A stretch of DNA of 64,000 bases from Caballeronia sp. INDeC2 (GTDB lineage Bacteria; Pseudomonadota; Gammaproteobacteria; Burkholderiales; Burkholderiaceae). Position numbers and translations under genes: made by a program. The notes under the pieces are model-generated. The model saw only the letters and a program-made list of their open reading frames with translations. It was not told the DNA's origin and ran no database searches. Below, one piece after another: positions 55,343 through 63,938 of this stretch (positions are counted from its first letter, which is position 1; each line of letters starts with the position of its first letter). The stretch is from assembly GCF_023631325.1 (NCBI RefSeq), contig NZ_JALQDG010000042.1, positions 124,001-188,000 on the forward strand. Reading direction: 5' to 3'.

Positions 55343-56418
55343 GCGGCGCTCGCGAGGCGTTGCTGCGCGAGCTGGGCTTTCAACTGAACGAGGCTCGGCG
55401 TGACGATCGGAATGAACGACGCCTCGCGCACGCGCCGCGCGGTGCCGCCCTGATTGCGCAGATAGCCGCGTCCGCCGCTCGCCTGCACTTCGAGCGAGAG
55501 CGCGCGCGTGACCGTATCGACGAGCGCGATGCGCAGTTCGAAGAGCGCGGAGGGGCGCTCGAAGAAGGTTCCGTCGAGGACGCCCTGCTTCAACGCGACG
55601 CGCTGTCCCGCGAGCGCTGCTTCGAGCGCCTCGGTCTCCGCGCGGATCGATTCACGCGACGACGCGCCCGCCTGAGCCGTCGCCAGCAGCGCGCCCTGCG
55701 CAAGCCCGACGGACATGCCGCATTGCAGTCCGAGGAACGCGGGGCGCACGCGAAGCAGCCAGTTGCGTGCATCGGCGGTGAGGCGGTGACGTTCGTCGAG
55801 TACCGTGCCGTTCACCGTCAGCGCCGCCGTGTTGCTCGCGCGCAGGCCGATCAGATCGAGATCGCCGCTGCGTGCGACGCCCGGCGCATCGTGGGCGATC
55901 GCGAAGATGGAAGGCGGCGCGCCGTCGTCGTGATCGAACGCCGCCGCCGCGATGAACCCCTCGCGCCGCAGGTTCGTGATCCAGGGCAGGCCGCCGCTCA
56001 GCGAAAAGCCGTCGGCGTGGCGCGTCGCGTGCATTTGCAACGCTTCGATGTTCGACAGATACTTCATCGCATTCGAGAGGCCCGTCGCGCCGGCGATCTC
56101 GCCGTTCAGCAGACGCGGCAACACGTGTCCGCGCAACGCGTGGTTGTCGCTCTGAAGAACGTACTCGATGAACGTGCGATGTCCCCACAGCACGAAGGCC
56201 GCCGTCAGCGAACGTTGCGCGACGGCCGCTACCGTGTCGATGGCATCGGCGATCGTGCCGCCCGCACCGCCAAGCGCCTCGGGCACGCCCACGCCGACCG
56301 CGCGCCCGCGCACGAGTTGCGGCAGCACGTCCGACGCGCGTGACGCGTCCGCGTCGAGCGACTCGGCATGGAGGTCGAGCCAGGCGGCGAGCGAGTCGAA
56401 AGAATCGGGCGCGTTCAT
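55339..56418 (-). CDS. Acyl-CoA-dehydrogenase-like flavoprotein
   Basis: 359 residues, shorter than a classic acyl-CoA dehydrogenase. N-terminal helical domain (GVPEALGGAGGTIADAIDTVAAVAQ), middle beta domain (GGLPWITNLRREGFIAAAAF), C-terminal helices ending in SGGRGYLRNQGGTARRVREASFIPIVTPS. The conserved flavin-contact style is retained, but the catalytic acid of dehydrogenases is not obvious; SfnB/DszC-like members act as flavin monooxygenases instead. Overlaps the preceding CMD gene by 4 bases and the ATPase by 4 bases. Confidence 0.8.
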   Translation of the reverse strand: MNAPDSFDSLAAWLDLHAESLDADASRASDVLPQLVRGRAVGVGVPEALGGAGGTIADAIDTVAAVAQRSLTAAFVLWGHRTFIEYVLQSDNHALRGHVLPRLLNGEIAGATGLSNAMKYLSNIEALQMHATRHADGFSLSGGLPWITNLRREGFIAAAAFDHDDGAPPSIFAIAHDAPGVARSGDLDLIGLRASNTAALTVNGTVLDERHRLTADARNWLLRVRPAFLGLQCGMSVGLAQGALLATAQAGASSRESIRAETEALEAALAGQRVALKQGVLDGTFFERPSALFELRIALVDTVTRALSLEVQASGGRGYLRNQGGTARRVREASFIPIVTPSLVQLKAQLAQQRLASAA

Positions 56419-56981
56419 GCGGGCTGCGCCTTCGGTTCCCAGCGATACGCTTCGAGCTGCGGATTCAGATCGTTGCGCGCGAGGTTGTTGGCGAAGTTGC
56501 AGAGCGTCGCGAGGCTCACGCCAAGAATGACTTCGAGCGCATTCGCGTCGGTGAAGCCTGCGGATTGGAAGGCCGCGAATGTATCGTCGGAGACGGCGCC
56601 GCGCGTCGCGATGACCGCGCGCGTGAAGCTTGCGACGGCGTCGAGCCGCGCATCGGACAGCGTGCCTTGCGCGCGGATCTCGTCGACGAGCGCTTCGGGC
56701 AACTGAGCTTTCTTCAGCGCGACGGCGGTATGGCCCGCGACGCAGAACCCGCAGCCGTGGATGGCGGCGGCGGTGATCTGCACGACTTCGCGTTCCGCCA
56801 GCGTGAGGCCGCCTCTCCCGTTGATCTCGCCGACGGTCAAGTACGTTTCGAGCGCCACCGGCGCATTCGCGAGCGCGGCCACGAGATTGGGCAGAAAGCC
56901 GTTGGCGGCCAGCGACTTTTGCAGGAAGGGACGGCTTGCTTCAGGCGCGCTTTCGATGGTTTGCAGGGGCAGGCGGCTCAT
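56415..56981 (-). CDS. AhpD/carboxymuconolactone-decarboxylase-like protein
   Basis: 188 residues. The redox motif with an upstream Glu is clear: EREVVQITAAAIHGCGFCVAGHTAVAL, Cys at about 94 and 97 and His 101, typical of AhpD-type peroxidase or thiol-disulfide partners. ATG 56981 has GAGGATGTC before it and was preferred over ATG 57008 or 57035. It may detoxify peroxides or sulfenic products generated by the flavin monooxygenases. First gene of the sub-unit coupled to the ACAD and SsuB-like genes. Confidence 0.85.
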   Translation of the reverse strand: MSRLPLQTIESAPEASRPFLQKSLAANGFLPNLVAALANAPVALETYLTVGEINGRGGLTLAEREVVQITAAAIHGCGFCVAGHTAVALKKAQLPEALVDEIRAQGTLSDARLDAVASFTRAVIATRGAVSDDTFAAFQSAGFTDANALEVILGVSLATLCNFANNLARNDLNPQLEAYRWEPKAQPA

Positions 56982-57073
56982 GACATCCTCGAACGAAGAA
57001 AGCTTCATTGTCGGCGGCGCGGCATGACCGGGCAATGCGTCAGCGTCTCTCGTTCCTGCGGATTCGTCTCGAC

Positions 57074-58030
57074 TCAGTGCACGCGCGTTTCAGGCGCGCC
57101 CGCGCCTTCGCGGCGGCACGCGCCCGGTTGCAGGCCGGTGATGCGCTTGAACGCCTGTGCGAAGGCGGATTCGGACTGGTAGCCGACGTATTCGGCCGCG
57201 TTCACGGTCGATGCGCCTTGCCTCAGCATTTCGGCCGCGACCTTCATGCGCAGCAGCGCGAGAAACTGCGCGGGCGGCTGTCCGCAGACTTCGGCGAACT
57301 GCTTGCAGAAGCGCGCCCGCGACATGTGGCAGAACGCCGCCATCGCATGCGTGCTCCAGTCGTCGCCAGGCTTCTCGATGATCGCGCTGACGAGCGGCGC
57401 GAATTCCGCGCGCCGCATAACGCTCCACAGGCCCGGGGCGAAATCGTCCGCGCTCGCGACCGCGCGCAGTGCGTAGAAGAACAACACGTCGGTCAGACGA
57501 TTGATGAGCGGCGAGGGTGCGTCGTTCGTGCGCGCGGCTTCGGCGCGGATCAGATCGAAGGTTGCACGCGCGCCCGCGAGCCGCGCATCGTCGTGACGCG
57601 CGACGATGTGATCGGGCAGCAGCCCGTTGATCGCATCGCCGAGATCGGAGCGGAACTCGAAGAAGCCGCAGGCGAGCGCCACGCCATCGGCCGATGCGGG
57701 CGACGCATCGAGCGGCGTCATCGCGCCGATGCGCACCGCGAAGCCGTCGCGGCCGGGCGCGGCGGGGTCGGGCGAAAGGCAATGCGCCATGTCGCGCATC
57801 AGGAACACGGCGTCGCCCGCGACGAGGCGCGTGACGCTCGCCGCCCGTCCGGGCTTCGCGGGAAGATGCAGCCAGCACGCGCCTTCCAGAATGAGATGGA
57901 AGCTCGCGCGCTGATGACCCGCCGTCGACGCGCGATACGCGCCGCAGTACCGCCCTACGTGAAAGAGCGTGCTGCGCAGTTCGAGTCCCGAGAGCAGCCA
58001 GTCGGCGGCTTGTTCGGCGGATGTCGGCAT
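57074..58030 (-). CDS. AraC-family transcriptional regulator
   Basis: 318 residues. A cupin-type effector domain (Cupin_6-like, about 12-190; FHLILEGACWLHLP, DAVFLMRDMAHCLSPDP) is followed by a double helix-turn-helix (about 220-305; MAAFCHMSRARFCKQFAEVCGQPPAQFLALLRM, GYQSESAFAQAFKRITG). It is separated from the ACAD gene upstream by 128 bases and from the CMD gene downstream by 92 bases, so it likely has its own promoter in the middle of the cluster and may control both halves. Confidence 0.9.
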   Translation of the reverse strand: MPTSAEQAADWLLSGLELRSTLFHVGRYCGAYRASTAGHQRASFHLILEGACWLHLPAKPGRAASVTRLVAGDAVFLMRDMAHCLSPDPAAPGRDGFAVRIGAMTPLDASPASADGVALACGFFEFRSDLGDAINGLLPDHIVARHDDARLAGARATFDLIRAEAARTNDAPSPLINRLTDVLFFYALRAVASADDFAPGLWSVMRRAEFAPLVSAIIEKPGDDWSTHAMAAFCHMSRARFCKQFAEVCGQPPAQFLALLRMKVAAEMLRQGASTVNAAEYVGYQSESAFAQAFKRITGLQPGACRREGAGAPETRVH

Positions 58031-58158
58031 GATGAGTTCGCGAGGCGGGAGAATTCGACGGGCAAGCCGTCAGCTTATCGTCGCGCGGCGCGCCCGCAAA
58101 ACAAGCCTTCCTGCGATGCATATGCGTTTCGGTGATATGGCGCGCGGCGTGGCCGCGC

Positions 58159-59355
58159 TCAGAACGTGCGGCCCTCCACCAGATGCGTCTTCACGCCATT
58201 GAGCACATAGTCGCCGATCACCTTGGCCTTGTGATGCAGCGGGTTGTGGCTGAAGATCGTGCGCAGATTGCGCCAGTGGCGGTCGAAGTTGTGCTTGCGC
58301 GAGGTCGCCGATGCGCCGCCTGCATCGAAGAGCCGCTCGCCCGCCTGCAAGGCGAGCCTGCCGACGACGATCTGCGTGCGCGCCGTGGCGAGCGCGCTTT
58401 GCAGCACGAGCTCATCCGCGTTTGCGTCGCCATGCAGGATCGCGTTCGATGAAAGGTCGAGCGTGCGCGCGTTCTCGCGCACCAGCACGTCGATGGTATG
58501 GCTCAGCGCCGACAACTCCCCGACGACCTGCTGAATGAAGACGTCCTCGCGCGCGCTCGTCGCGTCGGAGTGCAGAACGGGGCGGCCATGCGCGGTCACG
58601 TAAGCGCGCGCATCGGCGACGATGCTGCGCACGATGCCCGCCGCCACCGCCACCAGATGCAACTGGCGATACGCACCGCCGTGCCGTCCGGCGAGCGAGC
58701 CGTAACCTTTTTCGGTCACTTCGTTCGCTTCGACCCGGACGTTGTCGAACACCGTGCTGCCGCTCGCGGTCATGCGCTGGCCCATGCCGTCCCAGTCGTC
58801 CAGCACCTGGACGCCTTCGGCGCGCACCGGGATGATCGCGGTGACGCCTTTGCCGTCTTCATCGACGAGATTGGTGCGAACGAAATCGGCATATGCGGTG
58901 CCCGTCGTGTAGTACTTCTTGCCCGTCACGCGAAAGTGGTCGCCTTCGCGCCGCAGCACGGTCTCGATCTCGCCCGCGCGCGCCGTGCCCTGTTCGCCCG
59001 ATGCCCCGCCGAACAGCGCCCCTTCGACGATGCGGCGAATCTGCCGGTCGTGGAAGGGCGTGCGCGGTGCGAGCCGCAGCGATTCGACCACGTCGAAATG
59101 CACGCGCAGCGCATGCGCGACGTTGGACTCGGCGGCGGCGAGCGTCGTGACGACGTGAATCGCATCTTCGAGCGTGCCGCCGAGACCGCCGCGCTCGACA
59201 GGAATGCGCAACGCGCCGAGACCGGAGCGGCGGAATGCGTCGAAGGCCGGGAACGGCAATACGCGGCGCACTTCGCGCTGCGCGGCGTCGACGCCGATTT
59301 CAGCGGCCAGCGCGGGAAGGGCGGCCAGTGCTTCGTGATACGGGGTCGTGCTCAT
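58159..59355 (-). CDS. SfnB/DszC-like flavin-dependent acyl-CoA-dehydrogenase-fold monooxygenase
   Basis: 398 residues. Three-domain acyl-CoA dehydrogenase fold; C-terminal SATSRKHNFDRHWRNLRTIFSHNPLHHKAKVIGDYVLNG is typical of the SfnB/DszC/dibenzothiophene-type oxygenases that use reduced flavin, not of fatty-acid enzymes. The middle domain has GKKYYTTGTAYADFVRTN. ATG 59355 is chosen; a TTG at 59370 is in frame but weaker. Ends before AraC by 128 bases; 23 bases after the second flavin monooxygenase. Confidence 0.86.
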   Translation of the reverse strand: MSTTPYHEALAALPALAAEIGVDAAQREVRRVLPFPAFDAFRRSGLGALRIPVERGGLGGTLEDAIHVVTTLAAAESNVAHALRVHFDVVESLRLAPRTPFHDRQIRRIVEGALFGGASGEQGTARAGEIETVLRREGDHFRVTGKKYYTTGTAYADFVRTNLVDEDGKGVTAIIPVRAEGVQVLDDWDGMGQRMTASGSTVFDNVRVEANEVTEKGYGSLAGRHGGAYRQLHLVAVAAGIVRSIVADARAYVTAHGRPVLHSDATSAREDVFIQQVVGELSALSHTIDVLVRENARTLDLSSNAILHGDANADELVLQSALATARTQIVVGRLALQAGERLFDAGGASATSRKHNFDRHWRNLRTIFSHNPLHHKAKVIGDYVLNGVKTHLVEGRTF

Positions 59356-59378
59356 GATCGGTATCTGCAAAAGAAAAG

Positions 59379-60749
59379 TTATCGTCGAAAGGCCGCGCCG
59401 GGATGGCGATCGTTCAGGCGTCCGCCCGCGCCGCCGAGCTTTTCGCGCAAGGTGCCCGGCGCGTAGGCCGTCTTGTAGCGGCCGCGCGCCTGCAACTCGG
59501 GCACGATGAAATCCGCGAAATCCTCATAGGCTTCGGGCGTGACCGCATAGCTCAGGTTGAAGCCGTCGATATCCGTTTCATCGACCCACTCTTCGAGCGC
59601 GTTCGCCACTTCATCCGGCGCGCCGACGAACACCGGCCCGCGCCCGCCGATCGCGTTGTGCAGCGCGAGTTCGCGCACCGTCCACACGCGCTCCGGATCG
59701 AGCTTCGTGAAGCCTTCGAGCGCGGAGGACGTGCCGGCGTCGAGCTGCATGTAGCGGATCGGCTCGTCGGGGTCGTAGGTCGAAAAGTCGATGCCGGTCC
59801 AACCCGAGAACATCGCGAGCGCGGCCTCGGGCGTGACGTAGCGGCGATAGTCCTCGTACTTGTCGCGCGCCTCCTTCGACGTGCGGCCGGTGATGACGGT
59901 CGCCATCGTGAAGAACTGGATATCGCGCGCATCGCGGCCGGCTTTCACCGCTTCGGCGCGCGTGCCCGACACGACCGGCGTGAGCACCTTCTTGCTCGGC
60001 CCGCTCAGATAGATGCCCTCGGCGTGACGTCCCGCAAAGCGCTGCCCGCGCGCCGACGAGCCCGCCTGAAAGAGCACCGGCGTGCGCTGCGGCGAAGGCT
60101 CCGTCATATGGATGCCCTGCACCCTGAAATACTTGCCCTCATGTTCGACGCGATGCACCTTCGACGGATCGGCGAAGATGCCCGTGGCCGTATCGCGCAC
60201 GCTCGCGCCGTCTTCCCAACTGCTTTCCCACAGCTTGTAGACGACGTCCATATATTCGTCGGCGATGTCGTAGCGCTCGTCGCGCGAGGCGATGCCGTCC
60301 TTGCCTAGCACTTTCACGCTGCTCTGCGCGAAGCCCGTCACGATGTTCCAGCCGATGCGCCCGCGCGTCAGATGATCGAGCGTCGACATGCGGCGCGCGA
60401 ACACGTAAGGCGGCTCGTGGTTGGCGTTGCTCGTCACGCACAGGCCGAGATCGCGCGTCGCCCAGGCCATCGCGGAGAGCGCCATCACAGGGTCTTGCTT
60501 GGGCACTTGCGCGCCGTGACGCAACGCCGTGTCGATGCTGCCGCCGTACACATCGTTCACGCCGATGCTGTCGGCCATGAAGAGAGAATCGATGAGCCCG
60601 CGCTCCAGCGTCTTCGCCAGATCGACCCAGTAGTCGAGCGTGTTGTACTCCAGCGAGCGGTCGCGCGGATGCCGCCACATGCCCGGCGAATGATGCACCG
60701 GGCTGTGCAGCGCGAACGCGTTGACCCGAATTTGCTTTGGCGTGCTCAT
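59379..60749 (-). CDS. Bacterial luciferase-family (NtaA/SnaA/DszA-type) flavin monooxygenase B
   Basis: 456 residues. Opens with IRVNAFALHSPVHHSPGMWRHPRD, then LIDSLFMADSIGVNDVYGGSID and the family-diagnostic TLDHLTRGRIGWNIVTG and EPSPQRTPVLFQAGSS. The family uses FMNH2 from a separate reductase to oxidise sulfonates, sulfones, nitrilotriacetate or similar. It is the paralogue of monooxygenase A at 61578-62969 and shares an identical 57-base block with it. ATG 60749 overlaps the TauD stop (ATGA). No reductase is encoded in the window. Confidence 0.9.
   Translation of the reverse strand: MSTPKQIRVNAFALHSPVHHSPGMWRHPRDRSLEYNTLDYWVDLAKTLERGLIDSLFMADSIGVNDVYGGSIDTALRHGAQVPKQDPVMALSAMAWATRDLGLCVTSNANHEPPYVFARRMSTLDHLTRGRIGWNIVTGFAQSSVKVLGKDGIASRDERYDIADEYMDVVYKLWESSWEDGASVRDTATGIFADPSKVHRVEHEGKYFRVQGIHMTEPSPQRTPVLFQAGSSARGQRFAGRHAEGIYLSGPSKKVLTPVVSGTRAEAVKAGRDARDIQFFTMATVITGRTSKEARDKYEDYRRYVTPEAALAMFSGWTGIDFSTYDPDEPIRYMQLDAGTSSALEGFTKLDPERVWTVRELALHNAIGGRGPVFVGAPDEVANALEEWVDETDIDGFNLSYAVTPEAYEDFADFIVPELQARGRYKTAYAPGTLREKLGGAGGRLNDRHPGAAFRR
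60336..60392 (-). repeat. 57-base identical block within monooxygenase B gene
   Basis: Exactly the same sequence occurs at 62562-62618 inside the paralogous monooxygenase A gene, same orientation. It encodes the conserved RRMSTLDHLTRGRIGWNIVT region. Identity at every third codon position points to recent duplication or gene conversion between the tandem copies. Confidence 0.85.
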
Positions 60750-61585
60750 AGGAAAGGCTTGTCCCCGTTGATCGTTACGCGATAGCCCGAGCGCACTTCC
60801 GGGTAGTAATCCCACACGGCCAGATGCTGCACGGCGCGGTTGTCCCAGAAGGCGATGGAATGCGGCTCCCAGCGAAAGCGCACCTGAAATTCGGGCGACG
60901 CGAAGCGTTCGTACAGCAGGCGCAGGATGCCTTCGCTTTCGGCGGCGGGCACGCCGTCGATATGCGTCGTGAAATTCGAGTTGACGAAGATGCCTTTGCG
61001 CCTCGTTTCCGGATGCGTGCGAACGACCGGATGCGAAGCTTTGGGGAATGTCTTGCCGCTATCGTCGATGCCGCGCAGGCGGTTGCGTTGCCGATAAGTC
61101 GGCTCGCCGTCGTGCGTCGCGGTCAGCCCTTCGAGATACGTTCGAAACCCCGGCGACAGCGATTCATACACCGCATAAGCGCTGGAAAAGAGCGTGTCGC
61201 CGCCGTGCGCCGGTAGCGTGTGCAGATGCAGGATGCTGCCGAGCGGCGGCGCTTCGTCGCATGAAACGTCGGAATGCCAGCGGTCGCCCGCGACGCGCTT
61301 CGTGGTCGCATCGCTATGAATCGTCAGGATCTCGGGATAACCGTCCGGGCCGGGGCTGTTCGGATGAACGTGCAGCGTGCCGAAGTAACGGCCGAGCGCG
61401 AGATGCTGGTCGAGCGTGATCGGCTGGTCGCGAAAGAAGACGACCTGATGCGCGAGCAATGCGCGGCGCACGTCGCTCACCTGTTCGGGCGCGAGCGGCC
61501 GCGTCAGATCGATCCCGCCGATCAGCGCGCCGATATGGCGCGTCAGCGGCTGCACGGTGATGGTTTCGTATGCGGTATCAAGCAT
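60746..61585 (-). CDS. TauD/TfdA-type iron/2-oxoglutarate dioxygenase
   Basis: 279 residues. Iron ligands: His and Asp in RWHSDVSCDEAPP (about 103-105) and the distal His in WDNRAVQHLAVWDYY (about 255); the 2-oxoglutarate Arg is in RSGYRVTI. The family releases sulfite from taurine or other alkylsulfonates by hydroxylation next to sulfur. It lies between two flavin monooxygenases: its ATG overlaps the end of monooxygenase A by 8 bases and its stop overlaps monooxygenase B's start. This suggests a sulfonate or sulfate-ester substrate. Confidence 0.9.
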   Translation of the reverse strand: MLDTAYETITVQPLTRHIGALIGGIDLTRPLAPEQVSDVRRALLAHQVVFFRDQPITLDQHLALGRYFGTLHVHPNSPGPDGYPEILTIHSDATTKRVAGDRWHSDVSCDEAPPLGSILHLHTLPAHGGDTLFSSAYAVYESLSPGFRTYLEGLTATHDGEPTYRQRNRLRGIDDSGKTFPKASHPVVRTHPETRRKGIFVNSNFTTHIDGVPAAESEGILRLLYERFASPEFQVRFRWEPHSIAFWDNRAVQHLAVWDYYPEVRSGYRVTINGDKPFL

Positions 61586-62969
61586 GATCGTGTTCCTCGA
61601 TGGACGCAGCGCGATGCGCGGCGGCGGGATGCGGCGCGGACAGGTGCGCATGACCTTCGCCATAGAGCTTTTCGCGCAACGTGCCCGCGCGATAGGCCGG
61701 CTTGTAGACCCCGCGACGCCGCAGTTCGGGCACCACGAGATCGACGAAATCCTCGTGCGTGCCGGGCAAGAGCGCGTGACTGAGATTGAAGCCATCGACG
61801 CCGGTCTGCGCTTTCCAGCTTTCGAGCGCATCCGCGACTTCGGCGGGCGAGCCGATGAACACCGGGCCCTTGCCGCCGATCGCATTGAAGATCGCCAGTT
61901 CGCCGATGGTCCACACGCGTTCGGGGTCGGCGACGGTGAAGGCTTCGATGGCCGATTGCATGCCTTCGCTCTTCACGTAGCGCAGCGGATCGTCGGGGCT
62001 GTACTTCGACAGATCGATGCCGCTCCAGCGCGAGAACAGCGCGAGCGCGCCTTCGAGGCTCACGTGGCGCTGGATGTCCTGCCATTTCGCCTGCGCTTCC
62101 TCGGCGGTCGGCGCGACGATCACGGTCGCGAGCGAAAAGAACAGCACCGACGCGGGATCGCGCCCGCGCGCGGCAGCGCGTGCGCGCACGTCGGCGACAT
62201 CGCGCGCCACCAGATGCGCGGTCGGCGAACTCAGGAACACGCATTCGGCGTGACGCGCGGCGAAATCCTTGCCGCGATTGGACGTGCCCGCCTGATAGAG
62301 CAGCGGCGTGCGCTGCGGCGAAGGCTCCGAATAATGCGTGCCCTGCACCGAGAAGAAGCGGCCTTCATGGCGGATCTCATGCACCCGCTGCGGGTCCGCG
62401 AACACGCGCGCCTCGCGGTCGCGCACCGCCGCGCCGTCTTCCCAGCTCTCTTCCCACAGCCGATAGACGATCTCCATGTACTCGTCCGCGAGGTCGTAGC
62501 GCTCGTCGTGCGGCCGCGCATCGGGCTGGCCGATCGCGCGCGAGCCGCTCTGCCCGAAGCTCGTCACGATGTTCCAGCCGATGCGCCCGCGCGTCAGATG
62601 ATCGAGCGTCGACATGCGTCGCGCAAAGAGGAACGGCGCCTCGTAGCTCACGCTGCTCGTCACCGCGAAACCCAGATGCTCGGTAACCTGCGCCATCGCG
62701 GAGACGAGCAGCAGCGGATCGAGACGCGGAAATTGCAGGCCCCAGCGTACGCCGGCGGCGTTCGATCCGCCGTAGACGTCGTACTGGCTGATGCCATCGG
62801 CGAAGAAGAGCGCATCGTAGCCGCCGCGCTCGGCCGTGCGCGCGAGATCGGTCCACAGCGACAGCGAGTTGTAGTCGAGCGCGCGGTCGCGCGGATGCGC
62901 CCATAGTCCGGGCGACAGATGCGTCGGCGCAAAGGCCAGGAACGCGTTGATGCGAATCTCTTTTGACAT
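61578..62969 (-). CDS. Bacterial luciferase-family (NtaA/SnaA/DszA-type) flavin monooxygenase A
   Basis: 463 residues. IRINAFLAFAPTHLSPGLWAHPRD, GGYDALFFADGISQYDVYGGSN, the diagnostic STLDHLTRGRIGWNIVTS and EPSPQRTPLLYQAGTS mark the same family as monooxygenase B. Differences in the pocket-lining segments (for example SYEAPFLFARR versus NHEPPYVFARR) suggest different substrates. Its end overlaps the TauD start by 8 bases; it starts 3 bases after the peptide-type ATPase gene. Confidence 0.9.
   Translation of the reverse strand: MSKEIRINAFLAFAPTHLSPGLWAHPRDRALDYNSLSLWTDLARTAERGGYDALFFADGISQYDVYGGSNAAGVRWGLQFPRLDPLLLVSAMAQVTEHLGFAVTSSVSYEAPFLFARRMSTLDHLTRGRIGWNIVTSFGQSGSRAIGQPDARPHDERYDLADEYMEIVYRLWEESWEDGAAVRDREARVFADPQRVHEIRHEGRFFSVQGTHYSEPSPQRTPLLYQAGTSNRGKDFAARHAECVFLSSPTAHLVARDVADVRARAAARGRDPASVLFFSLATVIVAPTAEEAQAKWQDIQRHVSLEGALALFSRWSGIDLSKYSPDDPLRYVKSEGMQSAIEAFTVADPERVWTIGELAIFNAIGGKGPVFIGSPAEVADALESWKAQTGVDGFNLSHALLPGTHEDFVDLVVPELRRRGVYKPAYRAGTLREKLYGEGHAHLSAPHPAAAHRAASIEEHDHA
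62562..62618 (-). repeat. 57-base identical block within monooxygenase A gene
   Basis: Identical to 60336-60392 in monooxygenase B (same orientation, about 2.2 kb apart). The pair could support unequal recombination between the tandem genes, deleting the dioxygenase gene between them. Confidence 0.85.
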
Positions 62970-62972
62970 GGC

Positions 62973-63938
62973 TCAAGCCTTCGATGTGATCGGGAAATGA
63001 CAGGCCACGCGATGTGTTGCCGACAGGCGTCGCTCGGGCGGCGTATCGACGCGGCAGACATCGCGCGCGGCGGGGCAGCGCGTATGAAAGACGCATCCGG
63101 CGGGCGGCGCGAGCGGCGACGGAATTTCTCCGCCGATTGCCTGCACGTCGTGCGCATCCGGTTCGGAAGCGGCGATCAGCGCGTGCGTGTACGGATGCGC
63201 GGCGCGCTCCACGATGTCCTCGCGCGTGCCTTGCTCCATGAAGCGGCCGAGATAGAGCACGCCGATATGGCTGCTCATGAACGCGACCACGGCGAGATCG
63301 TGCGAGATCAGCAGATAGCTCAAGCCGAGCGCATCCTGAAGATCCTTGAGCAGGTTGAGGACTTGCGCCTGAATGGATACGTCGAGCGCGGAGACCGGTT
63401 CATCGAGCACGAGAATGTCCGGCTCGAGTACGAGCGCGCGCGCGATCGCCACGCGCTGGCGCTGGCCGCCGCTCAGTTCGCCCGGACGGCGGCGCTTGAA
63501 CTCCACAGGCAAGCCGACTTGCGCGAGCAGTTCATCGAGCCGCTTGTGCAGGGCCTCGCGCGCGAAGCCGCTTTTCTGGATGCGCAACGGTTCGAGCACG
63601 ATGTCGCCTATGTTCATCTGTGGATCGAGCGAGCCGAACGGGTCTTGCAGCACGGCTTGCACCGCGCGTTGCCGCCAGCGCCGGTCGGCGTCGCGCACGG
63701 TCTTGCCGAACACGCGCTCGCCGAAGCGCACTTCGCCGCGCGTCGGCTCGTCCGCGCCGAGGATGATTTTCGCGAGCGTCGACTTGCCCGATCCCGATTC
63801 GCCGACGAGCCCGAAGGTGCCGCCGCGCGGCAGCGCGAAAGAGGCGTCCTCCACCGCGCGCAGCGGTTTGGGCCTGGCGAAGAGGTCGCCGCGCACGGGA
63901 AAGGCGCGCCCGATGTTCGATACTTCGAGTGCGCTCAT
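62973..63938 (-). CDS. Oligopeptide/dipeptide-type ABC transporter ATP-binding protein (DppF-like)
   Basis: 321 residues. Walker A GESGSGKSTLAK, signature LSGGQRQRVAIARAL, Walker B ILVLDEPVSALDVSIQAQVLNLLKDLQ, and the C-terminal oligopeptide-type tail CVFHTRCPAARDVC with Cys residues typical of DppF/OppF. ATG 63938 overlaps the stop of the preceding ATPase gene (ATGA). Such transporters also import glutathione or other peptide-like sulfur compounds, which fits the cluster (inference). Confidence 0.9.
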   Translation of the reverse strand: MSALEVSNIGRAFPVRGDLFARPKPLRAVEDASFALPRGGTFGLVGESGSGKSTLAKIILGADEPTRGEVRFGERVFGKTVRDADRRWRQRAVQAVLQDPFGSLDPQMNIGDIVLEPLRIQKSGFAREALHKRLDELLAQVGLPVEFKRRRPGELSGGQRQRVAIARALVLEPDILVLDEPVSALDVSIQAQVLNLLKDLQDALGLSYLLISHDLAVVAFMSSHIGVLYLGRFMEQGTREDIVERAAHPYTHALIAASEPDAHDVQAIGGEIPSPLAPPAGCVFHTRCPAARDVCRVDTPPERRLSATHRVACHFPITSKA

